Below, piece after piece: positions 17,677 through 26,840 of a stretch of 64,000 nucleotides of DNA; the first letter of the stretch is position 1; each line of letters opens with the position of its first letter. The position numbers and the translations under genes were made by a program. The notes under the pieces were generated by a model. That model did not search any database, was not told the DNA's origin, and saw only the letters and a list, made by a program, of their open reading frames with translations. The stretch covers positions 1 through 64,000 of the forward strand of contig JBFHQE010000003.1 of the NCBI GenBank assembly GCA_041592335.1. Reading direction: 5' to 3'. The DNA is from JBFHQE01 sp041592335 (GTDB taxonomy: Bacteria; Pseudomonadota; Gammaproteobacteria; Thiohalobacterales; Thiohalobacteraceae).

Positions 17677-18216
17677 TCAACGGTAATGGCGACTATGACG
17701 TCGCGCCGGATGCCGCGCGCGCACTGGTTGCGGCGGCGCGCCTTCCGGAAACAGGACCGGTGCGAATTCTTTCAAGGCGCGCTGGTAAACTCCGCGCTTG
17801 AACGGCACCACTTCGTCGAGCGGCTGCCAGTAATCAATCCAGCGCCAGCGATCGAATTCCGGCTCATCGCAGTTATTCAGACACACCTCATCTTCTTCGG
17901 CGGCCAGACGCAACAGGAACCAGACCTGCTTCTGGCCGATACAGGTTGGCTTGATGTGTCGGCGGATATAGCGATTGGGCAGACGGTAACGCAGCCAGCC
18001 GCGCGTGCAGGTGATGATTTCCACATGATGCGGCAGCAGGCCGACTTCTTCATTCAGCTCGCGGAACAATGCCTCTTCCGGGGTTTCATCCGAGCGGATC
18101 CCCCCCTGCGGGAACTGCCAGGCATCCTGACCGATCCGGCGCGCCCACAGCAGCTGCCCGTCCTGATTGCTCAGCACGATGCCGACGTTGGGTCTATATC
18201 CATCCGGATCAATCAC
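17677..18216 (-). CDS. rppH: RNA pyrophosphohydrolase RppH
   Basis: Removes pyrophosphate from mRNA 5' ends and starts RNase E-dependent decay. The Nudix box is complete within GGIRSDETPEEALFRE and the following LNEEVGL (about residues 38-60). The start MIDPDGYRPNVGI is typical. The C-terminal 20 residues are Arg/His-rich. It is upstream of ptsP in one transcription unit and divergent from the HAD hydrolase. Confidence 0.95.
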   Translation of the reverse strand: MIDPDGYRPNVGIVLSNQDGQLLWARRIGQDAWQFPQGGIRSDETPEEALFRELNEEVGLLPHHVEIITCTRGWLRYRLPNRYIRRHIKPTCIGQKQVWFLLRLAAEEDEVCLNNCDEPEFDRWRWIDYWQPLDEVVPFKRGVYQRALKEFAPVLFPEGAPPQPVRARHPARRHSRHYR

Positions 18217-18327
18217 TTAGAAAGCCTCTGACTTATCATTCTCCCCCGATTCTCCCAAAAAGATCGAATCTGAGCAAATGACTCTTTATCCTGTGCGGCT
18301 TGGCAAAGTACAGAGAGGAGAAATGTT

Positions 18328-18984
18328 TTGGCCCTGGCCCTGTTTGATCTCGACAATACCCTGCTGGGCGGTGATAGCGACTACCTGTGGGGGCGCTTTC
18401 TGGTGGAAAACAATATCGTCGATGGCGATCGCTATGAACGCGAGAACCAGCGTTTTTATGATCAGTACAAGCAGGGCACGCTGGACATCCAGGAGTTCCT
18501 GGCTTTTTCCCTGGCGCCATTGGCCGAGCACCCCGTGGCAAAACTGTACGCCTGGCGCGACCAGTTCGTGAAACAGATGATTGTTCCCATCATGCTTCCG
18601 GCCGCTCACGCGTTGCTGGATAAACACCGCGAACAGCAGGACACCCTGGTGATCATCACCGCGACCAATCGCTTCGTCACGGAACGCATAGCGGAACGCT
18701 TTGGCGTTGAGCATCTGCTGGCGACGGAAGTGGAGATCGAGAATGATCGCTATACCGGTCGCAGCACCGACATCCCCTGTTTCCAGGACGGCAAGGTCAA
18801 GCGCCTGCAGCGCTGGATGGACGAACAGGACATGAACCTCGATAACAGCTGGTTTTACAGCGATTCGCACAATGACCTGCCGCTGCTCGAACAGGTCGCC
18901 CATCCGGTCGCGGTGGATCCGGACGACAAACTTCGCCATACAGCCCAGGCACGCGGCTGGCCGGTCATGAGTCTGCGCAATTAA
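18328..18984 (+). CDS. HAD-IB family hydrolase (phosphoserine-phosphatase-like)
   Basis: Cytoplasmic phosphatase of the SerB-like HAD-IB group. Motif I is LFDLDNTLL at residues 5-13, the middle motif is VIITATNRFV, and motif III/IV is SDSHNDLPLLE. 218 aa. The start is TTG with GAGGAG seven bases upstream; a nearby ATG is out of frame. Substrate unknown; CicA-like and histidinol-phosphatase-like members share this architecture. It precedes btuC by 9 bp; a role in the cobalamin pathway is possible but not shown. Confidence 0.8.
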   Translation: MALALFDLDNTLLGGDSDYLWGRFLVENNIVDGDRYERENQRFYDQYKQGTLDIQEFLAFSLAPLAEHPVAKLYAWRDQFVKQMIVPIMLPAAHALLDKHREQQDTLVIITATNRFVTERIAERFGVEHLLATEVEIENDRYTGRSTDIPCFQDGKVKRLQRWMDEQDMNLDNSWFYSDSHNDLPLLEQVAHPVAVDPDDKLRHTAQARGWPVMSLRN

Positions 18985-18993
18985 GACATTGCT

Positions 18994-19962
18994 ATGAAAC
19001 TGATGCCGCTGTTGCTGTTGTGTCTGCTGAGCCTGGTGATGCTGTTGCTGAGCCTGCGCTTTGGCAGCACCCGGATTGAATGGCCAATCATCTTCAATAG
19101 CCTGCTGCAAAACGAGTCCAGTCTGAGCGGCAAGATTATTATGGATATACGGCTGCCGCAGGCGTTGACCGCTTTCTGTGTCGGTGGACTGCTGGCGCTC
19201 GCTGGTTCATTACAGCAAGTCCTGTTACGCAATCCGCTGGCCGATCCCTATGTACTGGGAACGGCTGGCGGTGCCGCCGTCGGCGCGTTACTGGCCATGC
19301 TGTCTGGATTCGCAGGCATCGGCATCATGAGTGCCGCCTTCCTCGGCGCCATGCTGTCCACCCTGCTGGTGTTTGGCCTGGCGCGTGGCGTCAGCGGATC
19401 GGAACGGCTGTTGTTGACCGGCATTGTCCTTGCCGCGGGCTGGGGTGCGCTGGTGGCATTCATCCTCAGTATCAGCCCGGATCGAACCCTGCGTGGCATG
19501 CTGTTCTGGTTAATGGGCGACTTGAGCAGCACGCAGGGTGTCGGCTTTGGCCTGGTCGTCCTGCTGGCGTCACTCGTTCTTTGCTGGCTGTTCGCCAAAC
19601 CGCTCGACCTGCTCACCCGTGGCGAAACCCTGGCCGCGAGTCTCGGCATCAACGTACATGGCACCCGCTGGTTACTGTTTATTATTGCCGCCTTGTTAAC
19701 CGCAACAGCGGTTACGCTGGCCGGCCCAATCGGCTTTATTGGGCTGGTCGTACCGCATCTATTGCGGCTGGCAGGCATTCGTCTGCATCGCAGCCTGTTA
19801 CCGAGCGTGGTGCTGGCCGGCGGCAGCCTGGTGATGGCAGCGGATATCCTGGCGCGCAGTCTGTGGGCTCCCCAGCAAATTCCGGTAGGCATATTAACCG
19901 CGTTCATCGGCGTCCCGGTGTTTCTGTTCCTGATGGTGCAGCAAATCAACAGGGGTCGCTGA
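18994..19962 (+). CDS. btuC: Cobalamin ABC transporter permease (BtuC, FecCD family)
   Basis: Inner-membrane permease with about nine to ten helices; 322 aa, usual FecCD length. Signatures RLPQALTAFCVGGLLALAGS and NPLADPYVLGTAGGAAVGA are present, as is the C-terminal GPIGFIGLVVPHLLR segment, which includes the coupling helix that contacts the ATPase. Cobalamin rather than siderophore is inferred from btuB, btuF, cobC and a cobalamin riboswitch elsewhere in the window. Its TGA overlaps the ATG of btuD by one base. Confidence 0.85.
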   Translation: MKLMPLLLLCLLSLVMLLLSLRFGSTRIEWPIIFNSLLQNESSLSGKIIMDIRLPQALTAFCVGGLLALAGSLQQVLLRNPLADPYVLGTAGGAAVGALLAMLSGFAGIGIMSAAFLGAMLSTLLVFGLARGVSGSERLLLTGIVLAAGWGALVAFILSISPDRTLRGMLFWLMGDLSSTQGVGFGLVVLLASLVLCWLFAKPLDLLTRGETLAASLGINVHGTRWLLFIIAALLTATAVTLAGPIGFIGLVVPHLLRLAGIRLHRSLLPSVVLAGGSLVMAADILARSLWAPQQIPVGILTAFIGVPVFLFLMVQQINRGR

Positions 19963-20717
19963 TGCTGCAGATACACTCCCTGACACTCACCCGTGCTAAC
20001 CGCACGTTATGCAGCAACCTTTCGCTAGAAATTAAGTCGGGAGAAACCTGGGCCATCCTGGGACCTAACGGCTGCGGCAAAACAACACTGCTGCTGACGC
20101 TGGCCGGATTACTTCCCACTCAGTCCGGCGCAATCCAGCTGGACCAACAAGCAATCACGGGTTATTCACGTAAGGCGCTCGCACAAAAACTCGGCATCCT
20201 GTTCCAGCACCAGGAAGACGCGTTCCCGCTGACCGTGCGCGAAATCGCGGAACAGGCCTGTTTTCCGCATCACGCGCTGTGGCAATCTCCGACAGCGACG
20301 CAACACCAGGCCATCGAACAAGCCATCCATGATTATGAATTGCATGCACTGGCTGAGCGCGACATTCGCACTCTCTCCGGTGGCGAACGCCAGCGTGTCG
20401 CGCTGGCCTGTTTACAAGTGCAGAACCCGGCGCTCTGGTTGCTGGACGAACCGACCAATCACCTCGACATCCCGCATCAACTGCGATTACTGCAGCGTTT
20501 GAAGGTGCAGGGCAGAACCGCTGTTGTCATGACCCTGCATGATGTCAACCAGGCCACGCGCGTAGCGACACATGCACTATTGATGTTACCGGACGGCAAA
20601 TGGCTGGCGGGAACGATTGGTGAAGTGATTACTGATGAGAATTTGCAGCGACTGTATGGGTGCGAGTTTAGGCATTTGAACAACAAGGAAGGCGATGCTT
20701 TCTGGGTCGCGCAATGA
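19962..20717 (+). CDS. btuD: Cobalamin ABC transporter ATP-binding protein (BtuD)
   Basis: ABC ATPase of 251 aa: Walker A GPNGCGKTT (about 33-41), Q-loop LFQHQED, signature LSGGERQR, Walker B LWLLDEPT, and switch His in TLHDVNQ. The start is the ATG sharing its A with the TGA stop of btuC; a much longer upstream reading frame is only the shadow of btuC. The 3' end overlaps the convergent olsA gene by 50 bp. Confidence 0.88.
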   Translation: MLQIHSLTLTRANRTLCSNLSLEIKSGETWAILGPNGCGKTTLLLTLAGLLPTQSGAIQLDQQAITGYSRKALAQKLGILFQHQEDAFPLTVREIAEQACFPHHALWQSPTATQHQAIEQAIHDYELHALAERDIRTLSGGERQRVALACLQVQNPALWLLDEPTNHLDIPHQLRLLQRLKVQGRTAVVMTLHDVNQATRVATHALLMLPDGKWLAGTIGEVITDENLQRLYGCEFRHLNNKEGDAFWVAQ

Positions 20718-21459
20718 TCTTTCTTTCCACCCAGCATTGCGTCATTTTTGCCGCCCATTGACGCGTATAACCCTGTGCCGTCATTGGCTGGGCAAATTCA
20801 ATGTATACACGTGTTTCGGGCTCGCACAGTATTCGCAGTAGATGAGGAAGGAAACTGTCATCGCCAACAAAGGGTGCAAGCCCATCACGCTCCCCGTCCC
20901 TGACATAGCGGATCGCTAGCGCCTGGACAGGAACCTCCGCGCCTATCGCTGCCTGGAACATGGCCGGAAAAAAGGGTTTAACCTCGCTGCCATCGGTACT
21001 GGTGCCTTCCGGAAACACGATACCGGTAATGCCCTGCCGCAGAAGTCGCTGCAACTCTTCCATCAACGCACGCATGCCGGAAAGTGAATTGCGCGTTATA
21101 AACAGGGTGCCGGACTGTCTTGCCAGCGCACCCAGCATCGGCCAGGCACGCACATCCGACTTGGCAACGAATGCACCCCTGCTGATGGATGCCAGCGCGG
21201 GAATATCCAGCCAGGAAATATGATTGGCCACCAGCAGACTCGGCGCGGGCGAAAGCCTGCCTTCGAGCTGCACTTTAAGCCCCAGAATCAGATTAAGCCT
21301 TTGCATCCAGCGCTGGATACAGCGTTGTCCCGCATCCGTACGGTACCAGTTAGAACCGGAATGCAGCCGGTAAACCAGAATGGTTACAAAACCCTGGAAG
21401 ATATGCCCACTCAAGCGGCTCAGTCTACCGGCTACGCGCAGTCGCTGTTTAAGGTTCAT
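20668..21459 (-). CDS. olsA: Lyso-ornithine lipid O-acyltransferase (PlsC family, OlsA)
   Basis: 1-acyl-glycerol-3-phosphate acyltransferase fold with the catalytic NHISWLD (HX4D, about residue 80) and the FPEGTSTDG substrate motif. Because it follows olsB by 7 bp on the same strand it most likely adds the second, ester-linked acyl chain to lyso-ornithine lipid; a phosphatidic-acid role is the alternative. The 3' end overlaps the convergent btuD by 50 bp. Confidence 0.82.
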   Translation of the reverse strand: MNLKQRLRVAGRLSRLSGHIFQGFVTILVYRLHSGSNWYRTDAGQRCIQRWMQRLNLILGLKVQLEGRLSPAPSLLVANHISWLDIPALASISRGAFVAKSDVRAWPMLGALARQSGTLFITRNSLSGMRALMEELQRLLRQGITGIVFPEGTSTDGSEVKPFFPAMFQAAIGAEVPVQALAIRYVRDGERDGLAPFVGDDSFLPHLLRILCEPETRVYIEFAQPMTAQGYTRQWAAKMTQCWVERKIIARPRKHRLPCCSNA

Positions 21460-21466
21460 TCAGGTC

Positions 21467-22234
21467 TCAGGTATTACCCATAAAATGCCGTGCGTACCGT
21501 CGCTCCAGGTTATCGCGATCCAGCATCACAAACAGATCGGCGACATTGAAATCCGGGTCCCAGCAAGCCTCGCGGCTGACGCGCGCGCCCAGACGGAGAT
21601 AGCCTTTTAGTAACGGCGGCACAAGGATATCTTCCCGCGCGATACCATCGACCGGCGGCAACGCCAGACGCGGTGTCGCGGCAAGCTCCGCCGGCAGACT
21701 GTATTTACCGGCAAGGCGTTCTATCAGGCTCCGCGCACCAAGGCCACGATCCGTCATCTCGATACTGGCGCAACCGATCAGATAATCGACATCGTGAATC
21801 TCGACCACGCGCGCGAGACCGGACCAGAGCGTGGCCAACGCCGAGCGTGAACGGTAGTCGCGATGAATACAGGTGCGGCCTACTTCCAGAAAAGTACCGT
21901 CCTGACGCAACACCCGACTTAAATCGAATTCGGATTCGGAATAAAAGCCATGCCCACGACGCGCATCGCGATCCAGCATCAGCCGCGTTGTAGCAACGAT
22001 CCGCCGGGTCGCATTATCACGCACCATCAGATGAATACAGAAATCATCGAACTCATCCTCATCGATTCCCGGGCGACGCGAATGCAGATGCGCACCCATT
22101 TCCTCGGCAAAGATTTGATAGCGAAGTTGCTTGCAGGCTTCTACCTCCTGCACGGAGTTGGCAAGTTCGACGGAAAGTGAGACGGGTAGTTCGGTTGTTT
22201 CAAAGTGTGCAACGGCTGCCACTGACTGGACCAT
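21467..22234 (-). CDS. olsB: L-ornithine N-alpha-acyltransferase (OlsB)
   Basis: GNAT-type acyltransferase that transfers a 3-hydroxyacyl chain from ACP to ornithine, first step of phosphorus-free ornithine lipids. Family segments VEACKQLRYQIFAEEMG, DDFCIHLMVRD and FLEVGRTCIHRDYR are visible. The ATG at 22232-22234 has AGAGGA six bases upstream and gives 255 aa; a second ATG five codons upstream is less well placed. Pairing with olsA matches the olsBA order in Pseudomonas. Confidence 0.85.
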   Translation of the reverse strand: MVQSVAAVAHFETTELPVSLSVELANSVQEVEACKQLRYQIFAEEMGAHLHSRRPGIDEDEFDDFCIHLMVRDNATRRIVATTRLMLDRDARRGHGFYSESEFDLSRVLRQDGTFLEVGRTCIHRDYRSRSALATLWSGLARVVEIHDVDYLIGCASIEMTDRGLGARSLIERLAGKYSLPAELAATPRLALPPVDGIAREDILVPPLLKGYLRLGARVSREACWDPDFNVADLFVMLDRDNLERRYARHFMGNT

Positions 22235-22345
22235 ACGGATTCCTCTCATGTTGTCCCGTATGGCAGTACGTTAAATTGTATAAATGACAGCGACGTGAAT
22301 CAGCTATGACATTGCAATGACATTATGTCGGAAGGATGAAGCGCC

Positions 22346-22798
22346 TCAGGAAAAGAGTTTTTGCCACCAACGACGGCGATTACCCGGCAACGGCATATTC
22401 GCCTCCAGGTCTACAGGCGCCATCCTGGAAAGAATCCAGCCCGGCTTGGGCGGGTTATCCGAAAAGCCACAGGACACGCCCAGGTTATTGGGATCGAAAA
22501 TTTTCACATAAGTCGGTTCTTCAAAAGAATCCGTGTAGACAATCCCGCAATAATCTTCCTGGTGTTCCCGGCGCAGCAGGACATCCACCTCGTCAATAAA
22601 CTCCATCAGCTTGTCCGCGCCGACGGTTTCATCGGGAGGCTGCGTACCAAGCGCATAGATATACCAGTCGTTGTCGGCATTTTTTTTCAGCACCGACCAG
22701 AGTTCATCCAGCTGTTCCCAACGCAACACACCATAAAAAGTGCCGCGAAAGGCGCCAACAAAAGGATGCAGGTTTTCAGCTACAGCAGTTTTGGCCAT
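22346..22798 (-). CDS. Conserved hypothetical protein, 150 aa
   Basis: I do not recognise a named family. The protein is soluble, rich in acidic and aromatic residues (ENLHPFVGAFRGTF, WYIYALGTQPPDE, DEVDVLLRREHQEDYCGIV), with no signal peptide or membrane helix, and a basic C-terminus (NRRRWWQKLF). Codon use matches neighbours, so it looks like a real gene. It stands between olsB and the chorismate-lyase-like gene, all on the minus strand, with a spacing of 67 bp upstream. Confidence 0.6.
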   Translation of the reverse strand: MAKTAVAENLHPFVGAFRGTFYGVLRWEQLDELWSVLKKNADNDWYIYALGTQPPDETVGADKLMEFIDEVDVLLRREHQEDYCGIVYTDSFEEPTYVKIFDPNNLGVSCGFSDNPPKPGWILSRMAPVDLEANMPLPGNRRRWWQKLFS

Positions 22799-22865
22799 GG
22801 TGATTTCCGATTCTCTCTATGCAAGCTAATTTAGGACGGTTGTATTAAATTATCAACCCGGCTGT

Positions 22866-23438
22866 TTACCCGGTATAACACGCCAGCGGGAAATACTCAT
22901 TAATCCAGATGGTCGGCTCGGCATGCACTTTAATCCGGTAACTGCGATAGGCTACCGGCTCGGCCAGTTCGCGTCGGAGATCCTCGTCCAGCGCACCCAC
23001 GGCCATTAACCCCATATCCAGAATCTCGCGATAACTTTCCAGCCCGCTCTCGCGCAGCAACTCGCCAATACCAATCCTGCCACTTAACAGGGCTTCCTTC
23101 AGCTCGGCATCCAGAACACTCAGGCTCAAATAGGATTTGGCGCAGGCATATACTCTGTTGGACTCCTGACCACGCAAACGCACCAGGCGTTGCAATGCAT
23201 GCTGGCCCGCTGTCATCGACAACTCCGGCAATGGCGCATCAAGCACCACATCGTGCTGATCGATGGTTTCCACCCTGATCTCTTCCCAGAAGAAAGCCTC
23301 CAGGCTTTTGGTGACCGTGCCATCGGCTACTAACAGTGTGCGAAGAAACGGCGGCAAGGCATGCACATCGAAGTCTTCTTCACGCCGATTACGCACCACG
23401 CCGCCCGGCACATAACCGCGACTTTTGAACAGATCCAT
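22866..23438 (-). CDS. Chorismate pyruvate-lyase-like protein (UbiC/DUF98 fold)
   Basis: Protein of 190 aa. The segment LPPFLRTLLVADGTVTKSLEAFF is typical of the UbiC/DUF98 fold, which binds aromatic acids such as chorismate or 4-hydroxybenzoate. The C-terminal part (VAYRSYRIKVHAEPTIWINE) also fits. The ATG at 23436-23438 has AAAGGG six bases upstream; the codon before it is an in-frame TTG. No ubiA neighbour is visible, so true UbiC activity is uncertain. Divergent from the cobalamin riboswitch. Confidence 0.65.
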   Translation of the reverse strand: MDLFKSRGYVPGGVVRNRREEDFDVHALPPFLRTLLVADGTVTKSLEAFFWEEIRVETIDQHDVVLDAPLPELSMTAGQHALQRLVRLRGQESNRVYACAKSYLSLSVLDAELKEALLSGRIGIGELLRESGLESYREILDMGLMAVGALDEDLRRELAEPVAYRSYRIKVHAEPTIWINEYFPLACYTG

Positions 23439-23548
23439 CAAGCGCCCTTTACTCGAAGTTTAGCGGCTCATTATAACTGACTGATTCCTGAATACCCTGC
23501 TTGACAGTAACGTCCTGGACGCGTAACGTCGCCGCCACTGAATGACTT

Positions 23549-23740
23549 CAGGTGTTCCCGAGGCTCACAGCCAAAGGAATGAAACGGGAAGTCGGTGCGG
23601 TTTAATAAAACCTAGTCCGACGCTGCCCCCGCAACGGTAAGCAAGCCAACGATAAATCGAAGTGCCACTGTGTATTACATGGGAAGGCGATTTATCCGGA
23701 GACACTCCACTTGCAAGCCCGGAGACCGGCCCGAAGTCGA
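23549..23740 (+). promoter_or_regulatory. Cobalamin riboswitch upstream of btuB
   Basis: The conserved blocks of the adenosylcobalamin aptamer appear in order: GGGAAGTCGGTG (about 23585), GCTGCCCCCGCAACGGTAA (about 23623, the B12 box), GCCACTG (about 23662), GGGAAGGCG (about 23680) and AAGCCCGGAGACCGGCC (23715-23731). The aptamer lies in the leader of btuB, whose ATG is about 130 nt further on. Ligand binding should lower btuB expression; which expression-platform hairpin does this was not resolved. It occupies most of the gene-free stretch 23439-23867. Confidence 0.95.
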
Positions 23741-23867
23741 CCCATGGTCCGTGTTGCGGAGGGCGACACCCGGGTGGATCTCCTCCTGTCAGCAGCTCCA
23801 CTCTCTTCCCTTTGCAACCCGGTGTGTTGTACGCGCGGGTGAGCGCATTAAGGGAAACCTATTCTCG

Positions 23868-25664
23868 ATGAAAATTAAACTGATAACCCTCTCCATCCTG
23901 GCAGCGGCGGGCAATACCGTTGCGGAAACCACGACCACTGACACCCTGATCGTCACGGCGACCCGAACCGAACAGGCCAGCTTTACCAGTCTGGCCAGCG
24001 TCACCGTCATCGATCGTGACACCATCGAACAAAGCCAGGCGCAGGATGTGGCGGACCTGATCCGGATGGAAGCCGGTATCGACATCGCCCGCAATGGCGG
24101 CCCCGGCCAGAGCACTTCCTTCTTCATGCGCGGCACCGAGAGCAATCATGCCGTTGTCATGATCGACGGCGTCAAAATAAACCCTGGCACTATTGGTCAA
24201 TCAGCCATCCAGAATATCGACCCTTACCTGATTGAACGCATCGAGATTGTCAAAGGCCCGCGTTCGACACTCTATGGCTCGGACGCCATCGGCGGCGTCA
24301 TCAACATCATCACACGACGCGACGAGCGTATGCAGATCAGCGGGACAACCGGCAGTTTCAATACCCGCAAGCTGAATGCCAGTCTCGGCGGCGCTGCCAA
24401 CGATGTGTATTACGGCATCGATCTTGGCCTGAACCGCACCGACGGTTTCCAGACCCGCACCACCTGGCCCAATGATCGCGGCTATGACAATGACTCGGTA
24501 AACCTGAAGCTTGGCACCGAACAGGAATGGGGATCGCTGGAGTTGCGTCATCTTCAGGCCACCGGCAACGCGGAATATATCGCGACCGATTTAACTACTT
24601 TCATGAACATTCTCGGCGACCAGGATTTTGACAATCGCGTCAGCGCCATCAGCGGCGAATTCTTTGTGAACGATTACTGGACCAGCACGCTGACCTTCAG
24701 CAACATGCAGGATGAAATCGAGCAAAACCAGAGTACGGACTTTCTCGAAACCGATCGCAACAGCCTCGACTGGCAGAACGATATCGCGTTCGAGCAGCAC
24801 CTGTTCACCGTCGGTATTTCACTGCAACGCGAAAAAGCGGATGCCATCTCCTATGGCACAGCCTACTCTGCCGACACCGATACCGATGAGGTTTACATTC
24901 AGGACGACATCGATCTTGGCAGACACAAGCTGTTGATCGGCGCGCGCCATACCGATCACGAAACCTTCGGCACCGAAAACACCTGGAACATCGGTTACGG
25001 CTATGAAGTTTCCGCCGCCACTTTCCTGTTCGCCAATGCCGGCACCGGCTTCCGCGCGCCGGATGCCACCGACCGTTTTGGTTTCGGCGGCAATCCGAAC
25101 CTCGAACCGGAAACCTCGACCAGCTATGAACTGGGTCTGCGACACAAGTTTAATGACGCCCTGAATCTGACAGCCAGCCTGTTCGACAACCGCATCGAGG
25201 ACCTGATCGATTATCCTGGCCCGACATTCACCGCACGCAACGTCAACGAGGCACGTATCAAGGGACTGGAAGCCAGTCTCAATCATCAACAGGGACCCTG
25301 GCATTCATCCGTCAGCCTCAACGTTCAGAACCCGAAAGATGAATCGAACAACACCCAACTGTTGCGCCGCGCCAAGCGCAGCCTGGCAGCGCGAACCAGT
25401 TACCAGTGGGATAAATTACGACTGGGCGGCGAATTGATTGCGCAGAACGAGCGGCATGATATCGATGCCAGCACCTTCCTGCCGACAACGAATGCCGGTT
25501 ACGGCATCCTTAACCTCACCGCCGAATACGCACTGAGTCCGGAACTGGATCTTGCCGCGCGGGTGGATAATGTCACCGACAGGGAATACGTGCTGGCGAA
25601 CGGCTACCAGACACAGGAACTCTCCGGCTTCATTACCCTGCGCTACACACCGGGCGGACGCTGA
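23868..25664 (+). CDS. btuB: TonB-dependent vitamin B12 receptor
   Basis: Outer-membrane cobalamin receptor, 598 aa. Signal peptide MKIKLITLSILAAAGNTVAE, TonB box DTLIVTATRTEQ, plug domain (GGPGQSTSFFMRGTESNHAVV, VKGPRSTLYGSDAIGGVINI) and a 22-strand barrel ending in GFITLRYTPGGR. The reading frame is open 66 codons further upstream, but that part overlaps the riboswitch; the ATG at 23868 begins the signal peptide. Its expression is under the riboswitch at 23549-23740. Confidence 0.93.
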   Translation: MKIKLITLSILAAAGNTVAETTTTDTLIVTATRTEQASFTSLASVTVIDRDTIEQSQAQDVADLIRMEAGIDIARNGGPGQSTSFFMRGTESNHAVVMIDGVKINPGTIGQSAIQNIDPYLIERIEIVKGPRSTLYGSDAIGGVINIITRRDERMQISGTTGSFNTRKLNASLGGAANDVYYGIDLGLNRTDGFQTRTTWPNDRGYDNDSVNLKLGTEQEWGSLELRHLQATGNAEYIATDLTTFMNILGDQDFDNRVSAISGEFFVNDYWTSTLTFSNMQDEIEQNQSTDFLETDRNSLDWQNDIAFEQHLFTVGISLQREKADAISYGTAYSADTDTDEVYIQDDIDLGRHKLLIGARHTDHETFGTENTWNIGYGYEVSAATFLFANAGTGFRAPDATDRFGFGGNPNLEPETSTSYELGLRHKFNDALNLTASLFDNRIEDLIDYPGPTFTARNVNEARIKGLEASLNHQQGPWHSSVSLNVQNPKDESNNTQLLRRAKRSLAARTSYQWDKLRLGGELIAQNERHDIDASTFLPTTNAGYGILNLTAEYALSPELDLAARVDNVTDREYVLANGYQTQELSGFITLRYTPGGR

Positions 25665-25665
25665 A

Positions 25666-26274
25666 TTGAATCGCATCCTCGCCATCAGCCTGAGTTTTTC
25701 GGTCGCCGCCCACCTGGCAGTCGGTGGGCTGGCGTCGCACGCCGATCAACAGAGCGAGCAGGTGAGGGTCAACAACCGTATTGCGATTACACTGAGTCCG
25801 GTCAGAGTCACCGACAGCAGTCCTGAACAGCCTTCAACCGCAGCACCAAAACCTGCGGAAACATCACCAGTCAGGGCGCAAACACAGCCTGCGGTGAAGA
25901 CACCGGCTGCAACTTCCATTGCCAGGCATGAACCCATGCCTACAAGACAGCAGGAAACCCGACCAGAAGCCGATTCCGAAGCCCGGCAACAGATACAGCA
26001 GGGCCTGCACCGATTGTTCAATACCTATTTCTATTATCCGCGCATGGCGCAACGACGCGGTATTGAAGGAATCGTGCATATCGGCCTGCACCTTTCCGCG
26101 GATGGTGAAATCAGCGGCATTCATCTTTCCAAAGGTTCCGGCATGGCTATCCTGGACAAGGCCGCGTTACAGAGTGCGCAGAAGATTACACTCTATCCTG
26201 AATCTTCCCGGCTGCTTCAGGGCAAGTCCCTTGACCTGATAATGCCGGTCAAATTCCAGCTAACGAACGGTTAA
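25666..26274 (+). CDS. TonB-like energy transducer
   Basis: Protein of 202 aa with a membrane helix (about residues 4-22), a Pro/Thr/Ala-rich periplasmic spacer (about 45-105) and a C-terminal TonB domain (YYPRMAQRRGIEGIVHIGLHL, about 120-200). The likely start is a TTG one base after the btuB stop; no ATG is available in a sensible place, so the start is moderately certain. Position behind btuB suggests a dedicated TonB for cobalamin uptake that would use ExbBD encoded elsewhere. Confidence 0.8.
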   Translation: MNRILAISLSFSVAAHLAVGGLASHADQQSEQVRVNNRIAITLSPVRVTDSSPEQPSTAAPKPAETSPVRAQTQPAVKTPAATSIARHEPMPTRQQETRPEADSEARQQIQQGLHRLFNTYFYYPRMAQRRGIEGIVHIGLHLSADGEISGIHLSKGSGMAILDKAALQSAQKITLYPESSRLLQGKSLDLIMPVKFQLTNG

Positions 26275-26282
26275 GGATCATC

Positions 26283-26840
26283 ATGGGTAACCGCTTGAGC
26301 AAGATCTACACACGCACTGGCGATGACGGCACCACGGGTCTCGGCGATGGCTCGCGCACCGACAAGGACAGTCTGCGCGTGGAAGCCTTTGGCACGGTCG
26401 ACGAACTGAATGCATTGATTGGCCTGGTTCAGGCCCAGGACGACATTCCGGAAAATATCAGCGCCAGACTGCATGAAATTCAGCACCAGCTGTTCGATCT
26501 CGGCAGCGAGCTATGCATACCCGACTTCATCGTCATCCAGGATACCGATGTCCAGTACCTGGAACAGACACTGGATGCGCTGAATGAGCGACTGCCATCA
26601 CTCAGGGAATTCATCCTGCCCGGCGGTTCGGCATCGGCCGCCCATTGCCATCATGCACGTACCGTCTGTCGCCGCGCCGAGCGTAGAGTCCTAAGCCTGG
26701 CCCGCGTGGAGACAGTAAACCCGGCAGCATTGCGCTATCTCAACCGGCTCTCGGATTTACTTTTCGTGGTTGCCCGCACACTCGCGCGTCAGAATGACGG
26801 ACAGGAAGTCCTGTGGAACAGGGAACGCGACAAATCATGA
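26283..26840 (+). CDS. pduO: Cob(I)alamin adenosyltransferase, PduO type
   Basis: Transfers the adenosyl group of ATP to cob(I)alamin to make coenzyme B12. N-terminal KIYTRTGDDGTTGLGDGSR is the ATP-binding signature; VEAFGTVDELNALIG and FILPGGSASAAHCHHARTVCRRAERR are the other conserved blocks. 185 aa, usual length. It lies 8 bp after the tonB-type gene and overlaps the next small gene by ATGA, so btuB-tonB-pduO act as one riboswitch-led operon for uptake and activation. Confidence 0.93.
   Translation: MGNRLSKIYTRTGDDGTTGLGDGSRTDKDSLRVEAFGTVDELNALIGLVQAQDDIPENISARLHEIQHQLFDLGSELCIPDFIVIQDTDVQYLEQTLDALNERLPSLREFILPGGSASAAHCHHARTVCRRAERRVLSLARVETVNPAALRYLNRLSDLLFVVARTLARQNDGQEVLWNRERDKS

Noticed and set aside
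19581..19961. N-terminal extension of the btuD reading frame over btuC.
   Set aside because: Low-complexity Arg-rich translation in another frame of btuC; the ABC domain starts at the ATG coupled to the btuC stop.
23670..23867. N-terminal extension of the btuB frame.
   Set aside because: It lies on the riboswitch; the signal peptide starts at 23868.
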